Assembly: GCF_024213195.1 (NCBI RefSeq)
Contig: NZ_JANAVF010000018.1
Span: 62,001 to 126,000, forward strand
Source: Streptomyces sp. TBY4
Lineage (GTDB): Bacteria > Actinomycetota > Actinomycetes > Streptomycetales > Streptomycetaceae
Length of the DNA: 64,000 nt
Direction of reading: 5' to 3'
In this document: positions 7,658-16,859 of the stretch, in pieces
How the letters are laid out: each line of letters opens with the position of its first letter
Numbering within the stretch: position 1 is the stretch's first letter
Notes under the pieces: model-generated
The model's database searches: none
What the model was told of the DNA's origin: nothing
Seen by the model: only the letters and a program-made list of their open reading frames with translations
Translations under genes and position numbers: made by a program

Positions 7658-8404
7658 ATGTCTGACGAATCGCGCCCCCACCGCACCGCCGCGGTGATCC
7701 CGGCCGCCGGCCGCGGGGTCCGGCTCGGTCCCGGCGCCCCCAAGGCCCTGCGGACCCTGGGCGGCACGCCCATGCTCATCCACGCCGTACGCGCCATGGC
7801 GCGCTCCCGCGCGGTCGCGGTCGTCGTCGTCGTGGCGCCGTCCGACGGGACCGCCGAGGTGCGCCGGCTGCTCGACGAGCACGCCCTGCCCGAGCGCACG
7901 GAGATCCTGGTCGTCCCCGGCGGGGAGACCCGGCAGGAATCCGTACGCGCCGGCCTGGACGCGCTCCCGGCCGACATCACGGCCGTCCTCATCCACGACG
8001 CGGCCCGCCCGCTGGTCCCCGTGGACACCGTCGACTCCATCGTCGAGGCGGTCCGCGACGGCGCACCCGCCGTCGTGCCCGCCCTGCCGCTGGCCGACAC
8101 CGTCAAGGAGGTCGAGCCCGGCCGGCCCGGCGAGCCCGAGCCGGTCGTCGCCACTCCCGTACGGGCCCGGCTGCGCGCCGTGCAGACCCCGCAGGGCTTC
8201 GACCTCGCCACGCTGCGGCTCGCGCACGAGAAGGTCGCGCTCGACGGTGAGGGCGCCACGGACGACGCCGGGATGGTGGAGCAGCTCGGCGTCACCGTCG
8301 TGGTGGTCCCCGGCCACGAAGAGGCCTTCAAGGTCACCCGCCCGCTCGACCTGGTCCTCGCCGAGGCCGTACTCGCCCGCCGGAGGGCCACTGATGCCTA
8401 CTAG
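7658..8404 (+). CDS. ispD: 2-C-methyl-D-erythritol 4-phosphate cytidylyltransferase
   Basis: Third step of the MEP isoprenoid pathway: CTP plus MEP gives CDP-ME. The nucleotide-binding loop is VIPAAGRGVRLGPGAPKAL and the conserved HDAARPLV is present; 248 residues. The chosen ATG shares one base (TGATG) with the end of a small upstream reading frame whose last residues are MSAEVTNLARSY, so coupled translation is conceivable. It overlaps ispF by 11 nt. Val-rich strand VAVVVVVAP is typical of the family. Confidence 0.95.
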   Translation: MSDESRPHRTAAVIPAAGRGVRLGPGAPKALRTLGGTPMLIHAVRAMARSRAVAVVVVVAPSDGTAEVRRLLDEHALPERTEILVVPGGETRQESVRAGLDALPADITAVLIHDAARPLVPVDTVDSIVEAVRDGAPAVVPALPLADTVKEVEPGRPGEPEPVVATPVRARLRAVQTPQGFDLATLRLAHEKVALDGEGATDDAGMVEQLGVTVVVVPGHEEAFKVTRPLDLVLAEAVLARRRATDAY

Positions 8405-8903
8405 CCCCGCCCCCGCCCCCTTCCCGCTGCCGCAGGTCGGCATCGGCACCGACGTGCACGCCTTCGAGGCCGGCCGCGAGCTGTGGTGCGCCGGCCTGCT
8501 GTGGGAGGGCGAGGACGGCCTCGCCGGGCACTCCGACGGGGACGTCGCCGCGCACGCCGCGTGCGACGCCCTGTTCTCGGCGGCCGGCGTCGGCGACCTC
8601 GGCGCGCACTTCGGCACCTCCCGCCCCGAGTGGTCCGGCGCCGCCGGCGTCACCCTTCTGGCGGAGGCCGCCCGGATCGTCCGCGCCGAGGGCTTCGAGA
8701 TCGGCAACATCGCGATCCAGGTGATCGGCGTACGCCCGAAGATCGGCAAGCGGCGCGAAGAGGCACAGAAGGCGCTCGCCGCGGCGGCGGGCGCCCCCGT
8801 CTCCGTATCGGGCACCACCACCGACGGACTGGGGCTCACGGGCCGCGCCGAAGGGCTCGCCGCCATCGCCACGGCCCTCGTGTACCGGACGAACCGGGCC
8901 TAG
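8394..8903 (+). CDS. ispF: 2-C-methyl-D-erythritol 2,4-cyclodiphosphate synthase
   Basis: Fifth MEP-pathway enzyme; it makes the cyclic diphosphate and acts as a trimer. 169 residues. Metal-binding Asp and His are in GIGTDVHAF, with the third ligand in LAGHSDGDVAAHA. TTTDGLGLTGRAEG near the C-terminus is the substrate-binding signature. The ATG lies inside the end of ispD (11-nt overlap), implying coupling and a fixed ratio with IspD. Confidence 0.96.
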   Translation: MPTSPAPAPFPLPQVGIGTDVHAFEAGRELWCAGLLWEGEDGLAGHSDGDVAAHAACDALFSAAGVGDLGAHFGTSRPEWSGAAGVTLLAEAARIVRAEGFEIGNIAIQVIGVRPKIGKRREEAQKALAAAAGAPVSVSGTTTDGLGLTGRAEGLAAIATALVYRTNRA

Positions 8904-8995
8904 TACCCCGTACGGACACACCCCTCCCGCAGTTCCTCGCCAACAAAGCGGGCCCCGCGTACCGAAAGGGTCGCGGGGCACTGCTACAGGCGCAC

Positions 8996-9001
8996 TACCC
9001 T
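8996..9001 (+). promoter_or_regulatory. cysS -10 element, probably leaderless
   Basis: TACCCT ends 7 nt before the GTG start; no ribosome site is present between them. Confidence 0.45.
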
Positions 9002-9008
9002 GGATGCC

Positions 9009-10406
9009 GTGACTATTCGCCTGTACGACACCAGCGCCCGGCAGATCCGTGACTTCACCCCGCTCGTCCCGGGCTGCGTCTCGATCTACCTCTGTGGCGC
9101 CACCGTGCAGGCGGCTCCGCACATCGGGCACGTCCGCTCGTACCTGAACTTCGACATCGCGCGCCGCTGGTTCACCTACCGCGGGCTCGACGTCACCTTC
9201 ATCCGCAACGTCACCGACATCGACGACAAGATCATCTGGAAGTCGGGCGAGCAGGGCCGCCCCTGGTGGTCCATCGGCTACGAGAACGAGCGCGCCTTCA
9301 ACGATGGCTACAACGCGCTGGGCTGCCTCCCGCCCACGTACGAGCCGCGCGCCACCGGCCACGTGCCCGAGATGATCGAGATGATGCGCGGGCTCATCGA
9401 GCGCGGCCACGCGTACGAGGCCGACGGCAGCGTCTACTTCGACGTCCGCTCCTTCCCGGGCTACCTGGAGCTGTCGAACCAGAACATCGACGACCTGCGC
9501 CAGCCCGACGAGGGCGTCTCCGGCAAGCGCGACCCGCGCGACTTCGCCATGTGGAAGGCCTCCAAGCCGGGCGAGCCCGACTGGGAGACCCCGTGGGGCC
9601 GCGGCCGTCCCGGCTGGCACCTCGAATGCTCCGCGATGGCGCACAAGTACCTCGGCAGCGCCTTCGACATCCACGGCGGCGGGCTCGACCTGATCTTCCC
9701 GCACCACGAGAACGAGATCGCCCAGGCCAAGGCCTACGGCGACGAGTTCGCGAAGTACTGGATGCACAACGCCTGGGTCACCCTCTCCGGCGAGAAGATG
9801 TCCAAGTCGCTCGGAAACTCCGTCCTCGTCTCCGAGATGCTCAAGGTCTGGCGCCCGATCGTGCTGCGCTACTACCTCGGCACCCCGCACTACCGCTCGA
9901 TGATCGAGTACAGCGTGGAGTCCCTGCGCGAGGCCGAGTCCGGCTTCGCGCGCATCGAGGGCTTCATCCAGCGCGTCATCGAGAAGGCCGGCAAGCCCGT
10001 CGAGCCCGCCGCCGAGGTCCCGCCCGCCTTCGCCGAGGCGATGGACGACGACCTGGGCGTCCCGCAGGCGCTCGCGATCATCCACACCACCGTCCGCCAG
10101 GGCAACAGCGCGCTCGCCGCCGACGACAAGGACGCGGCCATCGCGCGCCTGTCGGAGGTACGGGCCATGCTGGGCGTCCTCGGACTCGACCCCCTCGACC
10201 CGCACTGGGCGGGCGAGGCCGACCGCGGCGAGGACCTCCACGGAGCCGTGGACACCCTCGTGCGCCTGGTCCTGGAGCAGCGCGAGTCCGCCCGCGCCCG
10301 CAAGGACTGGGCCACCGCCGACGCCATCCGCGACCAGCTCCAGCAGTCCGGCCTGGTCATCGAGGACAGCCCCACCGGACCCCGATGGACGCTCGGCCCC
10401 CGCTGA
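9009..10406 (+). CDS. cysS: Cysteinyl-tRNA synthetase
   Basis: Class I aminoacyl-tRNA synthetase of 465 residues. The HIGH motif is PHIGHVRSYLNFD after the zinc-ligand CGATVQ, and the KMSKS loop is GEKMSKSLGNS. HGGGLDLIFPHHENE gives further zinc ligands. The C-terminal helical tRNA-binding domain follows residue 320. The related mycothiol ligase MshC is shorter, near 410 residues, so CysS is preferred. Start is GTG, probably leaderless. It lies between ispF and rlmB, as in other Streptomyces. Confidence 0.96.
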   Translation: MTIRLYDTSARQIRDFTPLVPGCVSIYLCGATVQAAPHIGHVRSYLNFDIARRWFTYRGLDVTFIRNVTDIDDKIIWKSGEQGRPWWSIGYENERAFNDGYNALGCLPPTYEPRATGHVPEMIEMMRGLIERGHAYEADGSVYFDVRSFPGYLELSNQNIDDLRQPDEGVSGKRDPRDFAMWKASKPGEPDWETPWGRGRPGWHLECSAMAHKYLGSAFDIHGGGLDLIFPHHENEIAQAKAYGDEFAKYWMHNAWVTLSGEKMSKSLGNSVLVSEMLKVWRPIVLRYYLGTPHYRSMIEYSVESLREAESGFARIEGFIQRVIEKAGKPVEPAAEVPPAFAEAMDDDLGVPQALAIIHTTVRQGNSALAADDKDAAIARLSEVRAMLGVLGLDPLDPHWAGEADRGEDLHGAVDTLVRLVLEQRESARARKDWATADAIRDQLQQSGLVIEDSPTGPRWTLGPR

Positions 10407-10500
10407 TCCCACCGGAGCAGTCCCGTTGTGCCGCTCGGCACCCTGAGCCGCACACTCTTCATACGTACATATCGCAGCACCAACGAAACAGGTAGAGGTC

Positions 10501-11472
10501 ATGGCCGGGAACAGCCAGCGCAGGAACCGCCGCACGTCCAACAAGAAGGGCGCGACGGTCGGCAGCGGTGGCCAGCGGCGCAAGGGCCTCGAAGGCAAGG
10601 GCCCCACGCCCAAGGCCGAGGACCGCAAGAAGCACAAGGCCAACCGCATCGCGGGCGCCATGGCCCGCCAGGCGGCCAAGCGCCGCCCGGCGCCCCGCCG
10701 CGGCGGCCCCAAGGGCTCCAGCGAGATGGTCGTCGGCCGCAACCCGGTCTTCGAGGCGCTGCGCGACGGCGTACCGGCCGTCACCCTGTACGTCCAGCAG
10801 TTCATCGACAACGACGAGCGCGTCCGCGAGGCCCTCCAGCTCGCGGCCGAGCGCGGCAACATCAACCTGATGGAAGCCCCGCGCCCCGAGCTCGACCGCC
10901 TCACCAACGGGCTCAACCACCAGGGCCTGGTCCTCCAGGTCCCGCCGTACGAGTACGCGCACCCGGAGGACCTCACCGCCTCCGCGTACGACAACGGCGA
11001 GGACCCGCTCATCGTCGCCCTCGACGGCGTCACCGACCCGCGCAACCTCGGCGCGATCGTCCGCTCCGTCTCCGCCTTCGGCGGCCACGGCGTGGTCATC
11101 CCCGAGCGCCGCGCCGCCGGCATGACCGCCGGTGCCTGGAAGTCCTCCGCCGGCACCGCGGCCCGTACGCCGGTCTCCCGGGTCACCAACCTGACCCGCG
11201 CCATCCAGGACTACAAGAAGGCCGGCATCACCGTCGTCGGCCTCGCCGCCGAGGGCACCCACGAGGTGCACGAGCTGGAGGCGCTGGGCGGCCCCGTCGT
11301 CATCGTCGTCGGCTCCGAGGGCAAGGGCCTCGGCCGTCTCGTCGGCGAGAACTGCGACTACCTCGTGCGCATCCCGATGCCGGGCGGCGCCGAGTCGCTC
11401 AACGCCGGTGTCGCCGCGGGCGTCGTGCTCTACGAGGCCTCCCGCCGCCGCGCCACCCGCGGCCGCGCCTGA
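10501..11472 (+). CDS. rlmB: 23S rRNA 2'-O-ribose methyltransferase, RlmB/TrmH family
   Basis: SpoU-family enzyme expected to methylate guanosine 2251 of 23S rRNA. Residues 1-75 are a very basic, disordered-looking extension (SQRRNRRTSNKKG and KRRPAPRRGG). The substrate-binding domain (VVGRNPVFEALRDG) precedes the knot fold, with motif 1 DPRNLGAIVRS, motif 2 VVGSEGKGLGRLV and motif 3 PMPGGAESLNAGVAAG. 323 residues in total. A perfect hairpin terminator follows 46 nt later. Confidence 0.94.
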   Translation: MAGNSQRRNRRTSNKKGATVGSGGQRRKGLEGKGPTPKAEDRKKHKANRIAGAMARQAAKRRPAPRRGGPKGSSEMVVGRNPVFEALRDGVPAVTLYVQQFIDNDERVREALQLAAERGNINLMEAPRPELDRLTNGLNHQGLVLQVPPYEYAHPEDLTASAYDNGEDPLIVALDGVTDPRNLGAIVRSVSAFGGHGVVIPERRAAGMTAGAWKSSAGTAARTPVSRVTNLTRAIQDYKKAGITVVGLAAEGTHEVHELEALGGPVVIVVGSEGKGLGRLVGENCDYLVRIPMPGGAESLNAGVAAGVVLYEASRRRATRGRA

Positions 11473-11518
11473 GCCGCCGCTTGATCCACTTGGCTCAGCG
11501 GATGTGACCCGTGAGCGT

Positions 11519-11547
11519 GCCACCCCGCCCTCCGTGGGCGGGGTGGC
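11519..11547 (+). terminator. Terminator after rlmB
   Basis: GCCACCCCGCCC and GGGCGGGGTGGC pair perfectly around TCCGT and are followed by the T-rich TTGATTT, a near-canonical intrinsic terminator. Confidence 0.88.
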
Positions 11548-11565
11548 TTGATTTGACGGGTCTCG

Positions 11566-11623
11566 GACACATCACTGCTGTCAAGGCAGTGTCCTAAACA
11601 CTCATCACTCGGTTAGATGAGTG
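11566..11623. promoter_or_regulatory. Nested inverted repeats across the doxX-like gene start
   Basis: GGACAC (11566) pairs with GTGTCC (11589), and inside it CACTGC (11573) pairs with GCAGTG (11586). A separate pair CACTCATC (11600-11607) and GATGAGTG (11616-11623) spans the ATG at 11617. They may be protein operators or RNA structure that hides the start codon. Confidence 0.5.
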
Positions 11624-13170
11624 TGGACACCAGAACGCCAGGGTTCGACGACCAGCCCGCGCTGAGCATGGTCAAGGTGCCGTGCGACCCCGCACAGGTC
11701 ATCGTCAACCACGCCAGCTTCCGCGTGCGGCTCGCTCCGAGCCCCAGCGCGCGTCCCAGGCCCTTGGGCGCCCCCGGGCTCGCCCCGGCACTCGGCGGGG
11801 CCCTCGCGGCCGCCGGAGCCGGAGCCGCCCGCCGCCGGCCCGTCGTCTGGAGCGGCAAGTCCGCCCCCGGCGACGCCGCCGCCAGCGCCGCCATGGGCGG
11901 CCTCCTCCAGGCCGTGCGCGAGCACGGGCGCGGCCACGCCGGCCGCGACGAGTACGACGGCGGGGCCACCCAGACCATCCCGCGCATCGACCTCGCACAC
12001 GACCTCGCGGACGACACCCTCGCCACCCCGACCGTCATCGGGCAGCGCAGCTACGGGGATGCCGAGGAAACCCGGCTGCAGCCCGTGGTGGGGGGCCTCT
12101 CCCACCCCCACGAGGCCTACGACGCCGCCTACGCCGAGGGCGGCTCCGCGGACTCCCGCCGGGCCCAGGGCGACGCCCGCGCGCAGGCTTCGTACTACCC
12201 CGGCCGCCGCATGAACCTCGGCGTCGTGCTGCTCCCGCTGCGCGTCTTCCTCGGCTTCATCTCCATCTACGCCGGCATGGGCAAGCTCTGCGACCCCGTC
12301 TACTTCGACGGCGGCGAGCGCGGCTCCATGGTCACCTGGCTGCACACCCTGCAGCCGTGGGCGCTCGCCGAACCGCTGCGCGACTTCGCGCTGGCCCACC
12401 CGGTGGGCGCCGGCCTCAGCGTGGCGTTCCTCCAGGTCATCGTGGGCGTGCTGACGGTCTTCGGCCTGTGGCAGCGGTTCGCCGCCTGCTTCGGCGCGCT
12501 GCTGTCCGCCGCGCTGCTGATGACGGTGAGCTGGAAGACCGTCCCCGCCTACGACGCGCCCGACATCATCTACCTCGCCGCCTGGAGCCCGCTGATCATC
12601 GCGGGCGCCCCCGTCTACTCCCTGGACGGCCGCCTCGCCGGCGAGGCCTGGCGCACCCTGGGCCCGCGTTCCGAGGTCTGGCGGCTGCGCCGCCGGGTCC
12701 TGCGCCGCGGGGCCGTCATGGCCAGCGTCATCTGCGGGCTCACCCTCCTGATCGGCTCGCTCCTCGGCGGCGCCGTCCGCTCCACCACCGTGGTCACCGT
12801 GCCCGGACCGGGCGAGGCCCCGACCAACTACCTGCCCGGGCGGCCGCTGCCCAGCACCCCCAAGCAGCAGCAGCCCGTACGCCCCACCCCCTCGAAGCAG
12901 GCCGCGCAGCCCTCGGCCGGAGCCTCCTCCCCGGCCGCGAAGACCGGGCGCGGCACCGCCGGTACGAGCTCCCCGACCGCGGGCTCCGGCTCGCCCAGCG
13001 CCACCCGCGGCTCCACCAGCGGCAGCCAGACCCCGCGCACCACCCCCCGCCAGTCCAGCCCGCAGAAGCCCCCGGCCAGCTCCACGGGAACCCGCGGCGG
13101 CTCCTCCGGCGGAGGAGCGGGGAGCACCGAGCCGAAGCAGCCCGGACTGGTGGGCGGCCTCCTCGGCTGA
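11617..13170 (+). CDS. DoxX-family membrane protein with long flanking tails
   Basis: A 517-residue integral membrane protein. Residues 1-200 are a cytoplasmic-looking region with an Ala/Gly-rich stretch near 50-70. The DoxX domain (about 200-340) has four hydrophobic helices with LLPLRVFLGFISIYAGMGKL and LQVIVGVLTVFGLWQRFAA. Another helix at about 370-390 precedes a Pro/Ser/Thr-rich tail with polyglutamine (KQQQPVRPTP) ending LVGGLLG. DoxX proteins act with thiol/redox systems in actinobacteria; the role here is not known. It is convergent with a nucleotidyltransferase gene over a shared terminator. Confidence 0.88.
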   Translation: MSVDTRTPGFDDQPALSMVKVPCDPAQVIVNHASFRVRLAPSPSARPRPLGAPGLAPALGGALAAAGAGAARRRPVVWSGKSAPGDAAASAAMGGLLQAVREHGRGHAGRDEYDGGATQTIPRIDLAHDLADDTLATPTVIGQRSYGDAEETRLQPVVGGLSHPHEAYDAAYAEGGSADSRRAQGDARAQASYYPGRRMNLGVVLLPLRVFLGFISIYAGMGKLCDPVYFDGGERGSMVTWLHTLQPWALAEPLRDFALAHPVGAGLSVAFLQVIVGVLTVFGLWQRFAACFGALLSAALLMTVSWKTVPAYDAPDIIYLAAWSPLIIAGAPVYSLDGRLAGEAWRTLGPRSEVWRLRRRVLRRGAVMASVICGLTLLIGSLLGGAVRSTTVVTVPGPGEAPTNYLPGRPLPSTPKQQQPVRPTPSKQAAQPSAGASSPAAKTGRGTAGTSSPTAGSGSPSATRGSTSGSQTPRTTPRQSSPQKPPASSTGTRGGSSGGGAGSTEPKQPGLVGGLLG

Positions 13171-13190
13171 CGGACACACCACACGCACGT

Positions 13191-13232
13191 GGAGCGGGGC
13201 CCGGCACGCAGTCGCGTACCGGGCCCCGCTCC
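13191..13232. terminator. Bidirectional terminator between convergent genes
   Basis: 14-bp arms GGAGCGGGGCCCGG and CCGGGCCCCGCTCC enclose a 14-nt loop midway between the DoxX gene stop and the nucleotidyltransferase stop. Confidence 0.85.
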
Positions 13233-13258
13233 TTGTGCTGCTCCCGCAGCGTGAGGCG

Positions 13259-14020
13259 CTACGTGGCGTTCTGCGCGGCCAACTCCCGTGCCGCCTCGGT
13301 GAGGTCCTTCGCCGTGTCGATCGCCCGCCAGTAGGCCCCCTGGGGCAGCGGGAAGCCGGCGAGGCGCCGCTCGCGGGCCAGGCGCGGGAAGGTCGTCCGC
13401 TCGTGGTCCCCCAAATCGGGGAGCAGGGCGGCGAATTCGGGACCGAAGACGTACACCCCGGCATTGACCGGGTACGGGGACTGCGGCGCCTCGATGAAGT
13501 CCAGTACGTGCCCGTACTCGTTGATCTCCACCACCCCCCACGGAATGCGCGGGCGGGCGAGCGCGAGGGTGGCCGTGGCGCCGCGCTCGGTGTGGAAGGC
13601 GGCCATCTCGCGCAGCGAGAAGCGGGTCCACACGTCGCCGTTGGTCGCATACCAGGAGCGGTCGGGGTGCGGGAGGTGCCGGGCGGCGTACTTCAGGCCG
13701 CCGCCCCGGCCCAGCGGCTCGGTCTCCACGACGGTGGTCACCCGGAGCGGCAACGGGGCCTCGGCCAGCCACTCCTGGAGCACTTCGGCGAGGTGCCCGC
13801 AGGAGACCACCGCGTCCGTCACCCCCTCCGAGGCCAGCCACGCGAGCTGGTGCCCGATGATCGGGATCCCCGTACCGGGGATCTCCACCATCGGCTTGGG
13901 GCGGTCGTCCGTGTACGGCCGCAGCCGCGAACCCTGGCCCCCCGCCAGGACGATCGCCTGGGTCGGGGAGGCCGGGAACGCGGCCGCGTCGGGTCGGTCG
14001 GAACGCTCGGAACCGGTCAT
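13259..14020 (-). CDS. NDP-sugar pyrophosphorylase-like nucleotidyltransferase
   Basis: A 253-residue sugar-nucleotidyltransferase fold. The signature IVLAGGQGSRLRPYTDDRPKPM near the N-terminus binds the nucleotide, and ATNGDVWTRFSLREM contains the metal-binding Asp. It ends close to residue 253 without a left-handed beta-helix acyltransferase domain. The sugar is unknown; mannose-1-phosphate or glucose-1-phosphate are plausible. I chose ATG 14020, which leaves 28 nt to the upstream secreted-protein gene; the frame remains open upstream. The two probably form an operon. Confidence 0.88.
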   Translation of the reverse strand: MTGSERSDRPDAAAFPASPTQAIVLAGGQGSRLRPYTDDRPKPMVEIPGTGIPIIGHQLAWLASEGVTDAVVSCGHLAEVLQEWLAEAPLPLRVTTVVETEPLGRGGGLKYAARHLPHPDRSWYATNGDVWTRFSLREMAAFHTERGATATLALARPRIPWGVVEINEYGHVLDFIEAPQSPYPVNAGVYVFGPEFAALLPDLGDHERTTFPRLARERRLAGFPLPQGAYWRAIDTAKDLTEAARELAAQNAT

Positions 14021-14048
14021 GTCGTTGTCGGTGCTGCGGCGGCGGCCG

Positions 14049-14462
14049 TCAGCCCATGGAGGCGACGCCGGACGCGTACGAGGTGTCGCACACCGGCCGG
14101 GCGAACGACTGGGCCTTCGTGGGCCCGTAGGCGTCCACCGCGGCCCGCCCGAGGGCGCGCGCGATCCCCACGCAGTGCTCCGCGAGGGACGGCCGCCGGT
14201 CGACCTCCTGCTGGAGGTGGGTGAGGACGTCACCCGGCTGCTCGCCCTGCTGGATCTCGCTCAACAGCTTTTCGCGCAGCACGTCCTGGGCGGCGCGCGG
14301 CTTCGCGGGGACGGAGACGTCCTCGGCGGACGCGGTCAGGATCTGGGAGGGGGTGTTGTCCGCCCAGGGGACCATGGTGACCGCGAGGGTCCCGGACAGG
14401 ACCAGGACGACGGGCAGGACCAGGGCGAGGGATCGGCCGATACGGCGGGCAGTGTGGGTCAC
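14049..14462 (-). CDS. Secreted or membrane-anchored hypothetical protein
   Basis: 137 residues. The N-terminus MTHTARRIGRSLALVLPVVLVL is an RR-containing signal/anchor helix, followed by a mature domain of helical character. Two cysteines (EHCVGIARA and RPVCDTSYA) could form a disulfide outside the membrane. It precedes the nucleotidyltransferase gene by 28 nt in the same direction. Family not recognised. Confidence 0.72.
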   Translation of the reverse strand: MTHTARRIGRSLALVLPVVLVLSGTLAVTMVPWADNTPSQILTASAEDVSVPAKPRAAQDVLREKLLSEIQQGEQPGDVLTHLQQEVDRRPSLAEHCVGIARALGRAAVDAYGPTKAQSFARPVCDTSYASGVASMG

Positions 14463-14615
14463 GAGGGCGAGAGTAGCGCTCGGTGAAGATATGGCGACAT
14501 TTAGTCACCCGGTCGGGGGATGGTTCGACGTGGCTTTTCGAATTAAGGGTTGACGCTTGGGGCCGAATGGCCCGATCTGCCGGACCTCGCGCCGGACCTG
14601 ATGCGGGAACTCACG

Positions 14616-14650
14616 CCGAAGGGGCGCCCCTTGACGGGACGCCCCTTCGG
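14616..14650 (-). terminator. Terminator after msiK
   Basis: CCGAAGGGGCG and CGCCCCTTCGG are perfect 11-bp arms, 18 nt downstream of the msiK stop on the minus strand. Confidence 0.8.
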
Positions 14651-14668
14651 TGGACGTGCGCGGACGGG

Positions 14669-15760
<1,092 letters not shown>

Positions 15761-15810
15761 GGTGATGAATCCCTTCAACCGGCAGGAACGTGCCGGACGA
15801 TCCGAGTGGA

Positions 15811-15824
15811 AGGTCTAGTCCAGT
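15811..15824 (-). promoter_or_regulatory. DasR-type dre site upstream of msiK
   Basis: The minus strand reads ACTGGACTAGACCT, matching 12 of 14 positions of the GntR/DasR consensus ACTGGTCTAGACCA. It lies 51 nt before the msiK start. A second overlapping near-palindrome (AGTCCAG...CTGGACT, 15818-15835) adjoins it. DasR control of msiK fits the amino-sugar regulon. Confidence 0.65.
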
Positions 15825-15947
15825 GGACTGGACTCGGCCCGACGCTACCCGTCGGGAGGCTTCCTGTCAGCACCTGGGCGGGGGTGACTTCCACGACGTC
15901 CCGGCAGTCCGCGGCGACTGTCAGAGGCGGCTGCTTGGATCACGGCC

Positions 15948-16616
15948 ATGACCATCTACGACGTGACCCGCGCGCTGCCCGACATCGAGACGCTGCGCGA
16001 CCGCTGCCGGGCGATGGCGGCGCTGGAGCTGGTGATCAGCGGCGAGGAGGACGAGGGGTACTTCGCCTACGACCCGCAGTGGGGCCCGGGCGAGGAAGTG
16101 GCGCTGATGGACAACGGCTCCGGGGACGACTACGCGATCCTCTTCACGCCGGACGGGGTCTTCGGGCACGGCTTCGACCACGAGTCGGTGATGAGCCCGT
16201 GGGCGGACACCGACAACGAGGACGGATGGCCGGGCCTGACCGACGGCATACCGGAGGCCTTCCGGCCGTACCTGAAGGAGCCGGCGTTCTGCGAGGACGG
16301 CGTGCTGAGCGCCACCGCCGTCTTCTGGCGCGAGACCGGCGACACGCAGTGGCGCGCGGGCAAGGTGGACTTCCCGGAGGGGCGGCGCGACGCGGACGGC
16401 GCGGACTACCTCTTCGAGCTCCTGGTGGCCGGCACCCCGGAGGCCTACCGCGACTTCGCCGAGGACTACTACGAGACGGACCTCCCCCTGGACGCCGTCC
16501 GGCACGTCTGGTCGCTGCTCCCGCTCACCCAGGCGGTCGTGGACGCCCTCAACCCGGGCCTCCCGCTGGAGGCGGTGGCCACGCGGCTGGCGCGGGCGGG
16601 GTATCCGGGGGTGTGA
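15948..16616 (+). CDS. Hypothetical acidic cytosolic protein
   Basis: 222 residues, very acidic, with no signal peptide or membrane segment. Notable stretches are VISGEEDEGYFAYDPQWGPG, FTPDGVFGHGFDHES and YRDFAEDYYETDLPLDAV. Aromatic/acidic patterns suggest a SUKH- or immunity-like fold, but this is only an impression. The start at 15948 lacks a strong ribosome site. It is divergent from msiK and just upstream of tRNA-Thr. Family not recognised. Confidence 0.8.
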   Translation: MTIYDVTRALPDIETLRDRCRAMAALELVISGEEDEGYFAYDPQWGPGEEVALMDNGSGDDYAILFTPDGVFGHGFDHESVMSPWADTDNEDGWPGLTDGIPEAFRPYLKEPAFCEDGVLSATAVFWRETGDTQWRAGKVDFPEGRRDADGADYLFELLVAGTPEAYRDFAEDYYETDLPLDAVRHVWSLLPLTQAVVDALNPGLPLEAVATRLARAGYPGV

Positions 16617-16737
16617 CCCCCTCGGCCGGTGCCGAACTGGCGGACGAGGGGTGGAGCGGGGCCGGAAAGTTCTTCGCTGCGGCATCGGGCGGATGTGTAG
16701 AGTGAAGGCGATTCTGTGCGCTGCACAGGCTCGCACT

Positions 16738-16811
16738 GCCTCCTTAGCTCAGCTGGCCAGAGCAACGCTCTTGTAAAGCGTAGGTCGTCGGTTCGAATCC
16801 GACAGGGGGCT
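16738..16811 (+). tRNA. tRNA-Thr (anticodon TGT)
   Basis: The 74-nt cloverleaf has acceptor arms GCCTCCT and AGGGGGC (one G-T pair), a D arm TAGCTCAGCTGGCCAGAGCA, an anticodon loop CTTGTAA giving anticodon TGT, and a T arm GTCGGTTCGAATCCGAC. The discriminator base is T and CCA is not encoded. TAGAGT at 16698-16703 could be its -10 element. A strong hairpin follows at once. Confidence 0.95.
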
Positions 16812-16816
16812 CAGGA

Positions 16817-16852
16817 GCGGAAGGCCCCGGGCGGTTGCCCGGGGCCTTCCGC
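16817..16852. terminator. Bidirectional terminator between tRNA-Thr and the FAD oxidoreductase gene
   Basis: 16-bp perfect arms, GCGGAAGGCCCCGGGC and its complement, enclose GGTT. It lies 5 nt after the tRNA and 7 nt beyond the convergent gene's stop, so it serves both strands. Confidence 0.9.
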
Positions 16853-16859
16853 GTGTCCG

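Noticed and set aside
8334..11204. 956-codon minus-strand frame across ispF, cysS and rlmB
   Set aside because: It spans three well-supported plus-strand genes and codes low-complexity Ala/Gly/Arg; a GC-frame artefact.
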